In this document: positions 1 to 6,604 of the stretch, in pieces
Layout: each line of letters begins with the position of its first letter
How positions within the stretch are numbered: the stretch's first letter is position 1
Source of the DNA: JAGUYA01 sp043802425
Lineage (GTDB): Bacteria; Omnitrophota; Gorgyraeia; Gygaellales; Profunditerraquicolaceae
Length of the DNA stretch: 7,500 nt
Assembly: GCA_043802425.1 (NCBI GenBank)
Contig: JAZDLA010000026.1
Location: 1 to 7,500 of the forward strand
Direction of reading: 5' to 3'
The notes under the pieces: generated by a model
Database searches by the model: none
What the model saw: the letters and a program-made list of their open reading frames with translations, nothing else
What the model was told of the DNA's origin: nothing
Program-made: the position numbers and the translations under genes

Positions 1-1100
1 TGGGAGAATCTGCGGAGATAGTGCAAAAACAGATGTTTTTGATCGAAAAAGATGATGACGTCTATGCCTTAAGGCCGGAAGGCACAGCCTCCATAGTGCG
101 TTCCTATCTAGAAAATAATCTGGATAAGACCGCCGGCTTAATAAAGCTTTATTATATGGGACCGATGTTTCGCAGGGAGCGTCCGCAGAAGGGGCGCTTA
201 AGACAGTTTCATCATCTAGGTTGCGAAGCTATCGGATCAGGTAGCGCATCCATGGATATAGAGGTTATTTCTCTGGCAGATACACTCCTTAAGGCCTATG
301 CCATAGAGGGGTATCAGATTAAAATCAACAGCTTAGGTTGCGCAAAAGATAAAAAGGAATTAATAGAAATTTTACGTAAGAGTCTGAAAGCTAAATTATC
401 CTGCCTCTGCGATGATTGTCAGACGCGTTTTAAACATAATGTCCTGCGTATCTTAGATTGTAAAAACGAAAAATGTATTGAGGTAGTCAGGAAATTAGAT
501 ATCCACCAGGATTACCTCTGCCCGGAATGTAAAACCCATTTTACTGAAGTAAGAGAAGGCTTAGATTCTTTACAGGTAGACTACCAAGTTGACCTGTATT
601 TAGTGCGCGGTCTGGATTATTATACGCGCACCGTTTTTGAGATTACGCATGATGCCTTAGGCACACAGAATGCCTTGGGCGCAGGCGGAAGGTATGATAA
701 CCTGATTCACGATTTAGGCGGAGCCGAGTTGGGGGCGGTAGGGTTTGCTTTTGGCGTAGAGAGATTATTGCTAGTTTCAAAGTTTGAAAATTTGAAAGTT
801 TTAAAGGAAGAGTTAGTTTATCTGATAACTTTAGGTGAAGAAGCAAAAAGGCAGGGCTTAAGATTATTGACCGAGTTACGTCATACAGGAATTAGCGCGG
901 ATACGGATTACGAAAATAAATCCCTTAAAGGAGCAATGCGCAGGGCCAATGATTTAGGCGCAAGATATGTTTTGCTGCTTGGTGATGATGAAATTAAGAA
1001 GAGTGCGCTGACGCTTAAGGATATGGTTTCCGGAGAGCAGAGCGAAGTCAAACAGGGTGAAGCCTTGACCCATTTAAAAAATTTATTAGGGAAGGTTTAA
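1..1100 (+). CDS. hisS: Histidyl-tRNA synthetase, 5' end cut by window edge
   Basis: This class II synthetase charges tRNA-His with histidine in the cytoplasm. The frame is open from base 3, so the GTG at 21 is an internal Val codon and not the start; about 365 residues are visible and roughly the first 60 are missing. In order: the segment GESAEIVQKQM leading to ALRPEGTAS; class II motif 2 (GPMFRRERPQKGRLRQFHHLG, first bases near 156); an insertion domain rich in Cys (CLCDDC, LDCKNEKC, CPEC), which is usual in many bacterial HisRS and may bind metal; the HisRS signature VRGLDYYTRTVFE near 603-641; motif 3 (GAGGRYDNL, then GFAFGVERLL); and a C-terminal anticodon-binding domain ending at the TAA at 1098. 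The signature and the C-terminal domain exclude the HisZ paralog. aspS starts 3 bases later, an adjacency common in bacteria. Confidence 0.97.
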   Translation, partial: GESAEIVQKQMFLIEKDDDVYALRPEGTASIVRSYLENNLDKTAGLIKLYYMGPMFRRERPQKGRLRQFHHLGCEAIGSGSASMDIEVISLADTLLKAYAIEGYQIKINSLGCAKDKKELIEILRKSLKAKLSCLCDDCQTRFKHNVLRILDCKNEKCIEVVRKLDIHQDYLCPECKTHFTEVREGLDSLQVDYQVDLYLVRGLDYYTRTVFEITHDALGTQNALGAGGRYDNLIHDLGGAELGAVGFAFGVERLLLVSKFENLKVLKEELVYLITLGEEAKRQGLRLLTELRHTGISADTDYENKSLKGAMRRANDLGARYVLLLGDDEIKKSALTLKDMVSGEQSEVKQGEALTHLKNLLGKV

Positions 1101-1103
1101 GAA

Positions 1104-2507
1104 ATGCTACGTACACATACTTGTGGTCAGCTAAACGAGAAGGATATTGGTAAAGAAGTAACGCTTTGCGGTTGGGTAGCTAGCCGGCGTGACCACGGTA
1201 AGCTTGTTTTTATCGATGTGCGCGACCGCGGCGGCCTGACCCAGGTAGTTTTTATTCCTAAAGATGCACCTGATACTTATAAGCTAGCCCAGGATTTAAG
1301 AAGCGAGTTTGTGATTAAGGTATCCGGCAAGGTCAATAAAAGGCCAGAGGGTACCATTAACCCTAAGTTGGCTACCGGTACAATAGAAATCCTTGCTAAA
1401 GAATTAGAAATTTTAAACCCCAGTTTAACCCCGCCTTTTGAAATCGCAGAAGACATTGATGTCACCGAAGAGATGCGTTTGAAATACCGCTATCTGGATT
1501 TAAGAAGAAAAAAAGTCTTTGCTAATTTTATCTCCCGGCACCATCTTTATCAGGCTATGCGTGCATTTTTAGATAAAGAGGGCTTTATCGAATGCGAAAC
1601 ACCTATTCTTACTAAATCTACACCCGAAGGTGCGCGCGATTATCTGGTTCCTTCACGCTTTAATCCGGGTAGATTCTATGCCCTACCGCAATCACCCCAG
1701 TTATTCAAACAGATCCTTATGGTTTCCGGGATAGAAAGATATTACCAGATTGCCAAGTGCTTCCGCGATGAAGACCTGCGCGCTGACCGCCAACCGGAAT
1801 TCACGCAATTAGATTTAGAGATGTCCTTTATTACAGAGGAGGATATCTTTTCTTTAATGGAAGGCCTGATGCAGCTGGTGATCAGAGAGGTAGCTAAAAA
1901 AGAAATCGCCATTCCTTTCCTGCGCCTGAGCTTTAGAGAGGCCCAAGAGAAATATAAGAGCGATAAGCCGGACTTAAGAAAAGAATTAGGTAAAGACATG
2001 GCTTTTGCCTGGGTAGTAGATTTTCCTTTATTTAAATATAATGCAGAAGAAAAGCGCTGGGAGAGTGAGCACCATCCTTTTACTGCCCCCCATCCGGATG
2101 ACTTAGAGATGCTGGAGAAATCACCGGATAAGGTAAGGTCACGTTCCTATGACTTGGTTTTAAACGGCACAGAGATAGGTTCCGGTTCGATAAGGATCCA
2201 TAACCAGCAGCTTCAGGAAAATATTTTTAAGATTATTGGAATAAATAAGATAGAGGCGCATAAACGTTTCGGTTTTCTCTTAGATGCCTTTCAATACGGC
2301 GCGCCGCCTCACGGAGGAATAGCTTTAGGTTTAGATAGATTGCTGGCGATTTTAGCCGGTGAGCCCAGCATTAGGGAAATGATCGCTTTTCCTAAGACGA
2401 GTGCAGGTTACTGTCCTTTGACAGACGCACCTTCAGAGGTAGATGAAAAACAGTTAAAGGAGTTAGGTTTAACCGTCAAAAGTAAAGGGGAGGGTAAGAA
2501 GAAATGA
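1104..2507 (+). CDS. aspS: Aspartyl-tRNA synthetase, bacterial type lacking the GAD domain
   Basis: It charges tRNA-Asp with aspartate. Residues 1-105 form the OB-fold anticodon-binding domain (GWVASRRDHG at 23-32). The class II core follows: motif 1 region RLKYRYLDLRR (125-135), TPEGARDYLVPSR (173-185), motif 2 FRDEDLRADRQPEFTQLD (220-237), and motif 3 GIALGLDRLLAIL (405-417). It is clearly bacterial in type, yet it has 467 residues against about 590 for the family. The missing part is the GAD insertion: SDKPDLR (286-292) runs almost directly into the post-GAD helix KELGKD and then WVVDFPLF (303-310). The frame is intact across this point, so it is a domain loss and not a frameshift. His31 matches the residue reported for non-discriminating AspRS such as that of Pseudomonas, so it might also charge tRNA-Asn (inference). 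The ATG lies behind AGGGAAGG (1088-1095) inside the end of hisS. The TGA overlaps the next start as ATGA. Confidence 0.97.
   Translation: MLRTHTCGQLNEKDIGKEVTLCGWVASRRDHGKLVFIDVRDRGGLTQVVFIPKDAPDTYKLAQDLRSEFVIKVSGKVNKRPEGTINPKLATGTIEILAKELEILNPSLTPPFEIAEDIDVTEEMRLKYRYLDLRRKKVFANFISRHHLYQAMRAFLDKEGFIECETPILTKSTPEGARDYLVPSRFNPGRFYALPQSPQLFKQILMVSGIERYYQIAKCFRDEDLRADRQPEFTQLDLEMSFITEEDIFSLMEGLMQLVIREVAKKEIAIPFLRLSFREAQEKYKSDKPDLRKELGKDMAFAWVVDFPLFKYNAEEKRWESEHHPFTAPHPDDLEMLEKSPDKVRSRSYDLVLNGTEIGSGSIRIHNQQLQENIFKIIGINKIEAHKRFGFLLDAFQYGAPPHGGIALGLDRLLAILAGEPSIREMIAFPKTSAGYCPLTDAPSEVDEKQLKELGLTVKSKGEGKKK
2487..2494 (+). promoter_or_regulatory. Strong Shine-Dalgarno for the LysM lipoprotein, inside aspS
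   Basis: The purine run GGGGAGGG lies 9 bases before the ATG at 2504 and within the last codons of aspS. It supports this start and translation coupled to aspS through the ATGA stop/start overlap. Confidence 0.7.
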
Positions 2508-3103
2508 AAAGAGATGGGAGATTTTATTTATTGGGTCTGGCGTTTATTTTTGTACTCTCTGGCTGCGTGGTAAGAACCTATCCGCTCACCAGAGAAAGAG
2601 TGGATCAGGATCTAGAGATAGGTAATCGGGGATACCTTCAGGGCGAGTCATCTGCCGGCGAAGAGATCGAAAGAAAGGCCACCCGCACTACACAGATGGT
2701 AGAGATAGAATTTCATTCGCCAATAAGATTTGAGCGGATGCCTAAGGCAGGGCGCGTAGAAGAAGAGGCCAAAGAGGAAGCCGAAGAAATCACCAGCGAT
2801 ACCGATATAGGCATCTTGGGAAACCGCGGCTATATTTCCATGAGGAATATTCCCGAGGCAAAAAAATCAGTCCCCGTAGTGACTGTGGAAAAATATACCG
2901 TGCAAAAAGGCGATACCCTGCAGAAAATCTCCAAGAAATTTTACGGGACCACCAAAAAATGGCAGAAGATTTATGAAGCCAATCAGGATACCTTAAAGGG
3001 CCCGAATAAGATTTATCCCGGCCAGATCATTGATGTGCCGCTTGATCCCGAAGAAGGCCAGGGTGCAGAGGCCTTGATGGAGACTGAAGAGAACCTGAAA
3101 TAA
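2504..3103 (+). CDS. LysM-domain lipoprotein of unknown function
   Basis: A 199-residue envelope protein. Residues 1-20 form a lipoprotein signal peptide: a charged start (KRDGR), a hydrophobic stretch, and the lipobox LSGC with the lipidated Cys at 21. A low-complexity middle follows, with a Glu-rich stretch at about 85-96. The C-terminus carries one LysM domain (about 131-179: YTVQKGDTLQKISKKFYGT to IYPGQIIDVP), a fold that usually binds peptidoglycan. The pentapeptide GNRGY occurs twice, at 40-44 and 106-110, each after Asp-rich residues. The likely role is a membrane-anchored protein tethered to the cell wall; the partner is unknown. It sits between aspS (4-base ATGA overlap) and phoH (6-base gap), so it is probably cotranscribed with housekeeping genes. 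I recall similar segments (RVDQDL...GNRGY) in Omnitrophota-type proteins but cannot verify that here. The lipobox and LysM are certain; the function is not. Confidence 0.9.
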   Translation: MKRDGRFYLLGLAFIFVLSGCVVRTYPLTRERVDQDLEIGNRGYLQGESSAGEEIERKATRTTQMVEIEFHSPIRFERMPKAGRVEEEAKEEAEEITSDTDIGILGNRGYISMRNIPEAKKSVPVVTVEKYTVQKGDTLQKISKKFYGTTKKWQKIYEANQDTLKGPNKIYPGQIIDVPLDPEEGQGAEALMETEENLK

Positions 3104-3109
3104 GACTAT

Positions 3110-4066
3110 ATGGAAAAAGTCATCAAATTACAAACGCACCAGGAAGCGCAGGAACTCTTTGGTTCTCACGACGAACGCATCAAGAGTCTAGAGAAGGAAT
3201 TCAAGGTTAAGACACTCCTGCGCGGCGAACACCTTAAAATCAGCGGCACAGCCACTAATATCAAGAAGGCCGCTAGCCTTATCGAATATATCTTAGAGTC
3301 CATACGTCAGGGGCAGGAGGGCTTAGGTAGCAGGGATTTAGCGGGCCTGATACTAGAATTTAAGAGAACTAAGAAGCCTGTTGCTGTGGATGTGCCGGAA
3401 TCAAGCATTACTTTTTCATCCAGAGGTAAACAGATAGGGCCGAAGACCCCGGGCCAGCGCGAATATGTAGAGGCAATTAGTAAACACGATATTGTCTTTG
3501 GCATCGGACCTGCCGGTACCGGTAAGACCTATTTAGCTATGGCAAGCGCAGTAGAGGCTTTGAAGAAGCAGGAAGTGCGTAGAATTATTCTGACCCGACC
3601 GGCAATTGAGGCCGGAGAATCCTTGGGATTTCTACCCGGAGATATGTATGAAAAGATATCTCCATACCTAAGGCCGCTCTATGATGCGCTCTACGACATG
3701 GTGGATGCCGAGCGGATCGAAAAATATTTAGAGACCGGCATTATTGAGGTAGCGCCTTTAGCTTATATGCGTGGCAGGACCTTAAACGACGCTTTTATTA
3801 TCCTGGATGAGGCGCAGAATTGTACTGCCGAGCAGATGAAGATGTTCCTGACGCGCTTAGGCTTTGATTCCAAGGCAGTGATTACCGGAGACATTACGCA
3901 AAGTGATCTGCCTGACGGCAAGCCCATAGGCCTGCTTCAGGCGCAGGATATCTTAAAAGATATTGCAGGGATAAAATTTAATTATTTTACCGGGTTTGAC
4001 GTAGTCAGGCACGCATTAGTGCAGAGGATTATTGAAGCTTATGATAAAGTCAATCGTAACAAATAG
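3110..4066 (+). CDS. phoH: PhoH-family ATPase (YbeZ)
   Basis: A cytoplasmic P-loop ATPase of the PhoH/YbeZ family, thought to act in RNA metabolism and, in E. coli, to associate with YbeY. Its 318 residues are the usual length. The N-terminal part (about 1-66, with the typical ELFGSHDERIKSLEKEF and a small KH-like RNA-binding region) precedes the PhoH domain. In that domain one sees the QREYVEAI entry, Walker A GPAGTGKT (133-140), TRPAIEAGESLGFLPGD (162-178), Walker B FIILDEAQN (229-237), the sensor-like ITGDITQSDLP (258-268), and a C-terminal DVVRHALVQRII with a conserved Arg (R300). The start is supported by the family-typical N-terminus, although no clear Shine-Dalgarno is present, so translation may be coupled to the upstream gene. 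ybeY lies two genes downstream, in keeping with a shared role. All catalytic motifs are intact. Confidence 0.96.
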   Translation: MEKVIKLQTHQEAQELFGSHDERIKSLEKEFKVKTLLRGEHLKISGTATNIKKAASLIEYILESIRQGQEGLGSRDLAGLILEFKRTKKPVAVDVPESSITFSSRGKQIGPKTPGQREYVEAISKHDIVFGIGPAGTGKTYLAMASAVEALKKQEVRRIILTRPAIEAGESLGFLPGDMYEKISPYLRPLYDALYDMVDAERIEKYLETGIIEVAPLAYMRGRTLNDAFIILDEAQNCTAEQMKMFLTRLGFDSKAVITGDITQSDLPDGKPIGLLQAQDILKDIAGIKFNYFTGFDVVRHALVQRIIEAYDKVNRNK

Positions 4067-5381
4067 ACTGAAGTTTACCCTGGGGTTACTAGTACTCTTT
4101 TTGGTCAGCTATATCCTGGGAATAAACCTGATTATCCCTCTATTTTTACTTTGCATGGTCATCTACCTGAAATTTTCCTGCCGAGAGTATCGACTGCTAC
4201 AATTATCTTTATTTTTTGTGATTATTTTCGTGCTCAGCTACTTCATCATAAAAAATGGCTGGCCGACATTCTACATACCTTTTGTCGCCATACCGATGTT
4301 ATCCGCCATATTATTTGGCGAATTGGAATTATCTTTACTGCTGGTTTTAGCTTCTTCCGTAAGTATTGCTTATCTTGCTCACGATATTCACCTGGGAATC
4401 TTATTTTTCATCAGTGGCCTGATAGCCTCTATCCTGGTGCGTAATGGCCGTCGGCGCAGCATCATTATCCGCACCGGTTTTATTGTGGGGGCGGTGCAAA
4501 TCCTAGCTTTGTTCTTTATTGAACGATTCAAGATAGGATACCCCATAGGATACCTGATGTTTATGCTTAACGGCGTTGTTTCGGCAGTCATTGTCATCGG
4601 TATCCTGCCCATCTTTGAGTATCTTTTCAGCACCGTAACCAATATCAGCCTACTGGAACTGGCGGATTTTAACCAGCCGGTTTTGCAGCGCATGATTATG
4701 GAGGCGCCCGGTACCTATCACCATAGCCTGATTGCAGGTAACCTTTCTGAGGCTGCCTGCGCGGCAGTAGGGGCTAACGCGCTACTGGCCAGGATAGGCG
4801 CATATTACCACGATATCGGTAAGCTGGATAAGCCAGAGTATTTTATCGAAAATCAGGAGAAAACCAGCAAACACGATGCGCTCTCTCCGAGCATGAGCAA
4901 AATGGTGATTATGAACCATGTAGACAAAGGCATAGAATTAGCCAAGAAGTACCGGCTAAACCCGCGCCTCATAGATTTTATCCGTCAGCATCACGGCACT
5001 AGCCTGGTCTATTATTTTTACCGCAAGGCCCTGGAGACCTTAGAGGAAGACCAAGAGATAAAGGAGGAGGGTTTTCGTTATCCCGGACCAAAGCCCAACA
5101 CCAAGGAAACCGCTATCGTGCTCCTGGCGGATTCGGTAGAGGCGGCAACGCGCTCCCTGAAAGAACACACCCCCAACAATGTCAAGGATTTAGTGCATAA
5201 GGTGGTAAATAATAAGTTCATCGATGGACAGCTCGACGAATGCGACCTTACCTTGAAGGACTTAGAGAGGATTTCGGAAATATTTATCCGTATACTTAGC
5301 GGGATATACCACCCGCGCCTAACTTATCCTGAAGGCCAGGTAAAGAGTAGTGAAAATAACCATAAAAAACCTGCAAAATAA
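4041..5381 (+). CDS. pgpH: Membrane HD-domain phosphodiesterase, PgpH family, lacking extracellular domain
   Basis: It likely hydrolyses cyclic di-AMP to pApA in the cytoplasm from a membrane-anchored HD domain. I use ATG 4041 (446 residues, MIKSIVTNRLK); a TTG at 4032 would add three residues. The start overlaps phoH by 26 bases. Residues 11-195 hold about seven or eight hydrophobic segments. The HD domain matches PgpH closely: APGTYHHSL (222-230, His227 and His228), YYHDIGK (255-261, His257-Asp258), IENQEKTSKHD (269-279), NHV (292-294), QHHGTS (316-321), YPGPKPNTKE (347-356), LLADSVEAA (361-369), and DGQLDECDLTLKDL near 395-408. The metal ligands appear intact. Full-length PgpH of Listeria or Bacillus has about 710 residues because a large extracellular 7TMR-HDED domain precedes the membrane block; it is absent here, and the coding sequence abuts phoH, leaving no room for it upstream. 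Confidence 0.9.
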   Translation: MIKSIVTNRLKFTLGLLVLFLVSYILGINLIIPLFLLCMVIYLKFSCREYRLLQLSLFFVIIFVLSYFIIKNGWPTFYIPFVAIPMLSAILFGELELSLLLVLASSVSIAYLAHDIHLGILFFISGLIASILVRNGRRRSIIIRTGFIVGAVQILALFFIERFKIGYPIGYLMFMLNGVVSAVIVIGILPIFEYLFSTVTNISLLELADFNQPVLQRMIMEAPGTYHHSLIAGNLSEAACAAVGANALLARIGAYYHDIGKLDKPEYFIENQEKTSKHDALSPSMSKMVIMNHVDKGIELAKKYRLNPRLIDFIRQHHGTSLVYYFYRKALETLEEDQEIKEEGFRYPGPKPNTKETAIVLLADSVEAATRSLKEHTPNNVKDLVHKVVNNKFIDGQLDECDLTLKDLERISEIFIRILSGIYHPRLTYPEGQVKSSENNHKKPAK

Positions 5382-5784
5382 AGTTCCCGTCAATCCCAAG
5401 AGGATAATAAAAATAGTCCAGAAGGTTTTATTCAAAGAAAGCATAAAGAAGTCCGGGGAAATCACGGTTTGTTTTGTGAATGATAAAAAGATTAAAGCGT
5501 TGAATTCAAAGTATCTAAACAGGAATAACCCTACGGATGTCATCGCCTTTAACATTACTGACGCCGAAGACAAGAGGCATATTTTTGCGGATATTGCTAT
5601 ATCCGCAGATACCGCCGTGGCTAATGCCCGGGCTTTTAAGACCACGCCCTTATTTGAACTCTACCTCTATGTAATCCATGGGGTATTGCATGTTTTAGGT
5701 TATGATGACCGGAAAAAATCCGATAAGTTATTGATGCGCAAAAAAGAAGAGCAGATATTGAAGGTTTTAGGCCTATCGTCTTAA
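5350..5784 (+). CDS. ybeY: YbeY-family rRNA maturation endonuclease with altered active-site residues
   Basis: YbeY is a small zinc-dependent protein needed for 16S rRNA 3'-end maturation and ribosome quality control. The 144-residue frame begins at GTG 5350, overlapping the end of pgpH by 32 bases; there is no later ATG, and MKITIKNLQNKVPV is a typical YbeY start. Seen are CFVNDKKIKALN (41-52), PTDVIAF (61-67, usually PTDVLSF), the ADIAIS segment (80-85, usually GDIxIS) and the metal motif HGVLHVLGYDD (110-120). Two hallmark positions differ from the E. coli protein: the third ligand (His124 there) is Asp120, and the conserved Arg (Arg59 there) is Leu56. The first two ligands, His110 and His114, are kept. 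Asp at the third position and a Leu near YLN recall Bacteroidetes-type YbeY from memory, so activity may well remain. The phoH-pgpH-ybeY context supports the identity. Confidence 0.93.
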   Translation: MKITIKNLQNKVPVNPKRIIKIVQKVLFKESIKKSGEITVCFVNDKKIKALNSKYLNRNNPTDVIAFNITDAEDKRHIFADIAISADTAVANARAFKTTPLFELYLYVIHGVLHVLGYDDRKKSDKLLMRKKEEQILKVLGLSS

Positions 5785-5820
5785 CCCGTCTTTTGTAAAC
5801 CGAATAATCCGATTTAAAAA

Positions 5821-6588
5821 ATGCCAATCCATAAAACCGAAGCCATAGTTTTAAACAAGTGGGATTTCCGCGAGACCTCTTTAATCGTAAATTTCTATAC
5901 GCGCCAGTTCGGAAAAATCAGCGGCTTGCTTAAAGGCATCAGGAAGGAGCCCGCCAAATTCGCCAGCACCTTAGAGACCTTTTCCTATAGCGAGATCATC
6001 TTTTATCAGAAAGTCAATTCCGCTTTACATTTAGTCTCCCAGTGCGACACCAGGAACAATTTTGACGCTATCCGGCAGAGTATCTCCAGAATCACTATCG
6101 CCAGTTATATGATGGATTTGATAAATGCGCTGATGCAGCAGGAAGATAAAAATGAAGATGTCTTTAACCTGGCAATAACCAGCCTCAACGAACTGGCAGT
6201 AAACGCTAATCCCGATAAGATTATGACCATATTCAAGATTAAGATGCTGGCATTCTCCGGGTTTAAGCCGCATTTTGATTCCTGTGTTTCCTGCGGTTCC
6301 ATAGTCAATTCCCAATCTAAGTTCAGTTTTAGCTTAGGGGGCCTGCTTTGTTCCCGCTGCTACGCAAAAGATTCAAAAGCGCGCTCTATTTTTAGAGGCA
6401 CGGTAGCTTCTGTTCTGCATATTGAAAAGAACGACTTTCGCACTAACCTTAATTTAGGGATGAACCCGCAGATTAAGAAAGAATTAGAGGTAATCCTGAA
6501 TGCATTTTTGAATTTCCATCTGGAGAAGGAACTCAAGTCCCAGAAGGTGATCAACAAAATGAATAATTTTGTGCCGGCATTAAGATAG
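5821..6588 (+). CDS. recO: DNA repair protein RecO
   Basis: RecO is a recombination mediator that, with RecR (and RecF), loads RecA on SSB-coated single-stranded DNA and anneals strands. The 255 residues are the normal length. The N-terminal OB-fold (about 1-80) shows KTEAIVLNKWDFRETSLIVN, FYTRQFGKISGLLKGIRK and ETFSYSEIIFY, as in the family. A helical C-terminal domain follows with a zinc knuckle, CVSCG at 155-159 and CSRC at 177-180, giving four Cys ligands; many proteobacterial RecO proteins have lost these. It lies 36 bases after ybeY, at the position recO takes in the Bacillus-type cluster, though era is not between them. No Shine-Dalgarno is visible before the ATG; the preceding bases are A-rich (GATTTAAAAA). 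The start is still supported by the family-typical N-terminus. Confidence 0.95.
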   Translation: MPIHKTEAIVLNKWDFRETSLIVNFYTRQFGKISGLLKGIRKEPAKFASTLETFSYSEIIFYQKVNSALHLVSQCDTRNNFDAIRQSISRITIASYMMDLINALMQQEDKNEDVFNLAITSLNELAVNANPDKIMTIFKIKMLAFSGFKPHFDSCVSCGSIVNSQSKFSFSLGGLLCSRCYAKDSKARSIFRGTVASVLHIEKNDFRTNLNLGMNPQIKKELEVILNAFLNFHLEKELKSQKVINKMNNFVPALR

Positions 6589-6592
6589 CTTT

Positions 6593-6599
6593 GGGAGGA
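6593..6599 (+). promoter_or_regulatory. Shine-Dalgarno for the 2-dehydropantoate 2-reductase
   Basis: GGGAGGA sits 5 bases before the ATG at 6605, in the 16-base gap after recO. It is a near-consensus site and fixes this start, which also begins the Rossmann strand MKIVIVGPGAMG. Confidence 0.8.
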
Positions 6600-6604
6600 T
6601 AAGC

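Noticed and set aside
21..23. GTG at 21 as the hisS start
   Set aside because: The frame is open upstream and the preceding residues GESAEI match the conserved region of HisRS, so this is an internal Val codon in a gene cut by the window edge.
361..550. Cys-rich stretch in HisRS as an unusual zinc domain
   Set aside because: Comparable Cys pairs in the insertion domain are common in bacterial HisRS, so it is not notable.
2299..2308. GGCGCGCC eight-base palindrome in aspS
   Set aside because: It encodes conserved residues Gly-Ala-Pro-Pro near motif 3, so codon content explains it.
2736..2752. TGCCTAAGGCA with a following GG in the lipoprotein gene, resembling the panE palindrome
   Set aside because: It has only 5-bp arms with a one-base centre, lacks the outer CC/GG pairing, and encodes unremarkable linker residues; chance is a sufficient explanation.
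3511..3524. CCGGTACCGG palindrome in phoH
   Set aside because: It falls on the Walker A Ala-Gly-Thr-Gly codons and is explained by the protein motif.
4032..4034. TTG at 4032 as the start of the PgpH-family protein
   Set aside because: An ATG lies three codons later and the three added residues carry no family signal; TTG remains possible because AGAGG at 4023-4027 is better spaced from it.
5793..5818. Possible promoter (TTGTAA ... TTTAAA) before recO
   Set aside because: Spacing is only 14 bases and both boxes are weak matches in AT-rich sequence; not enough to call.
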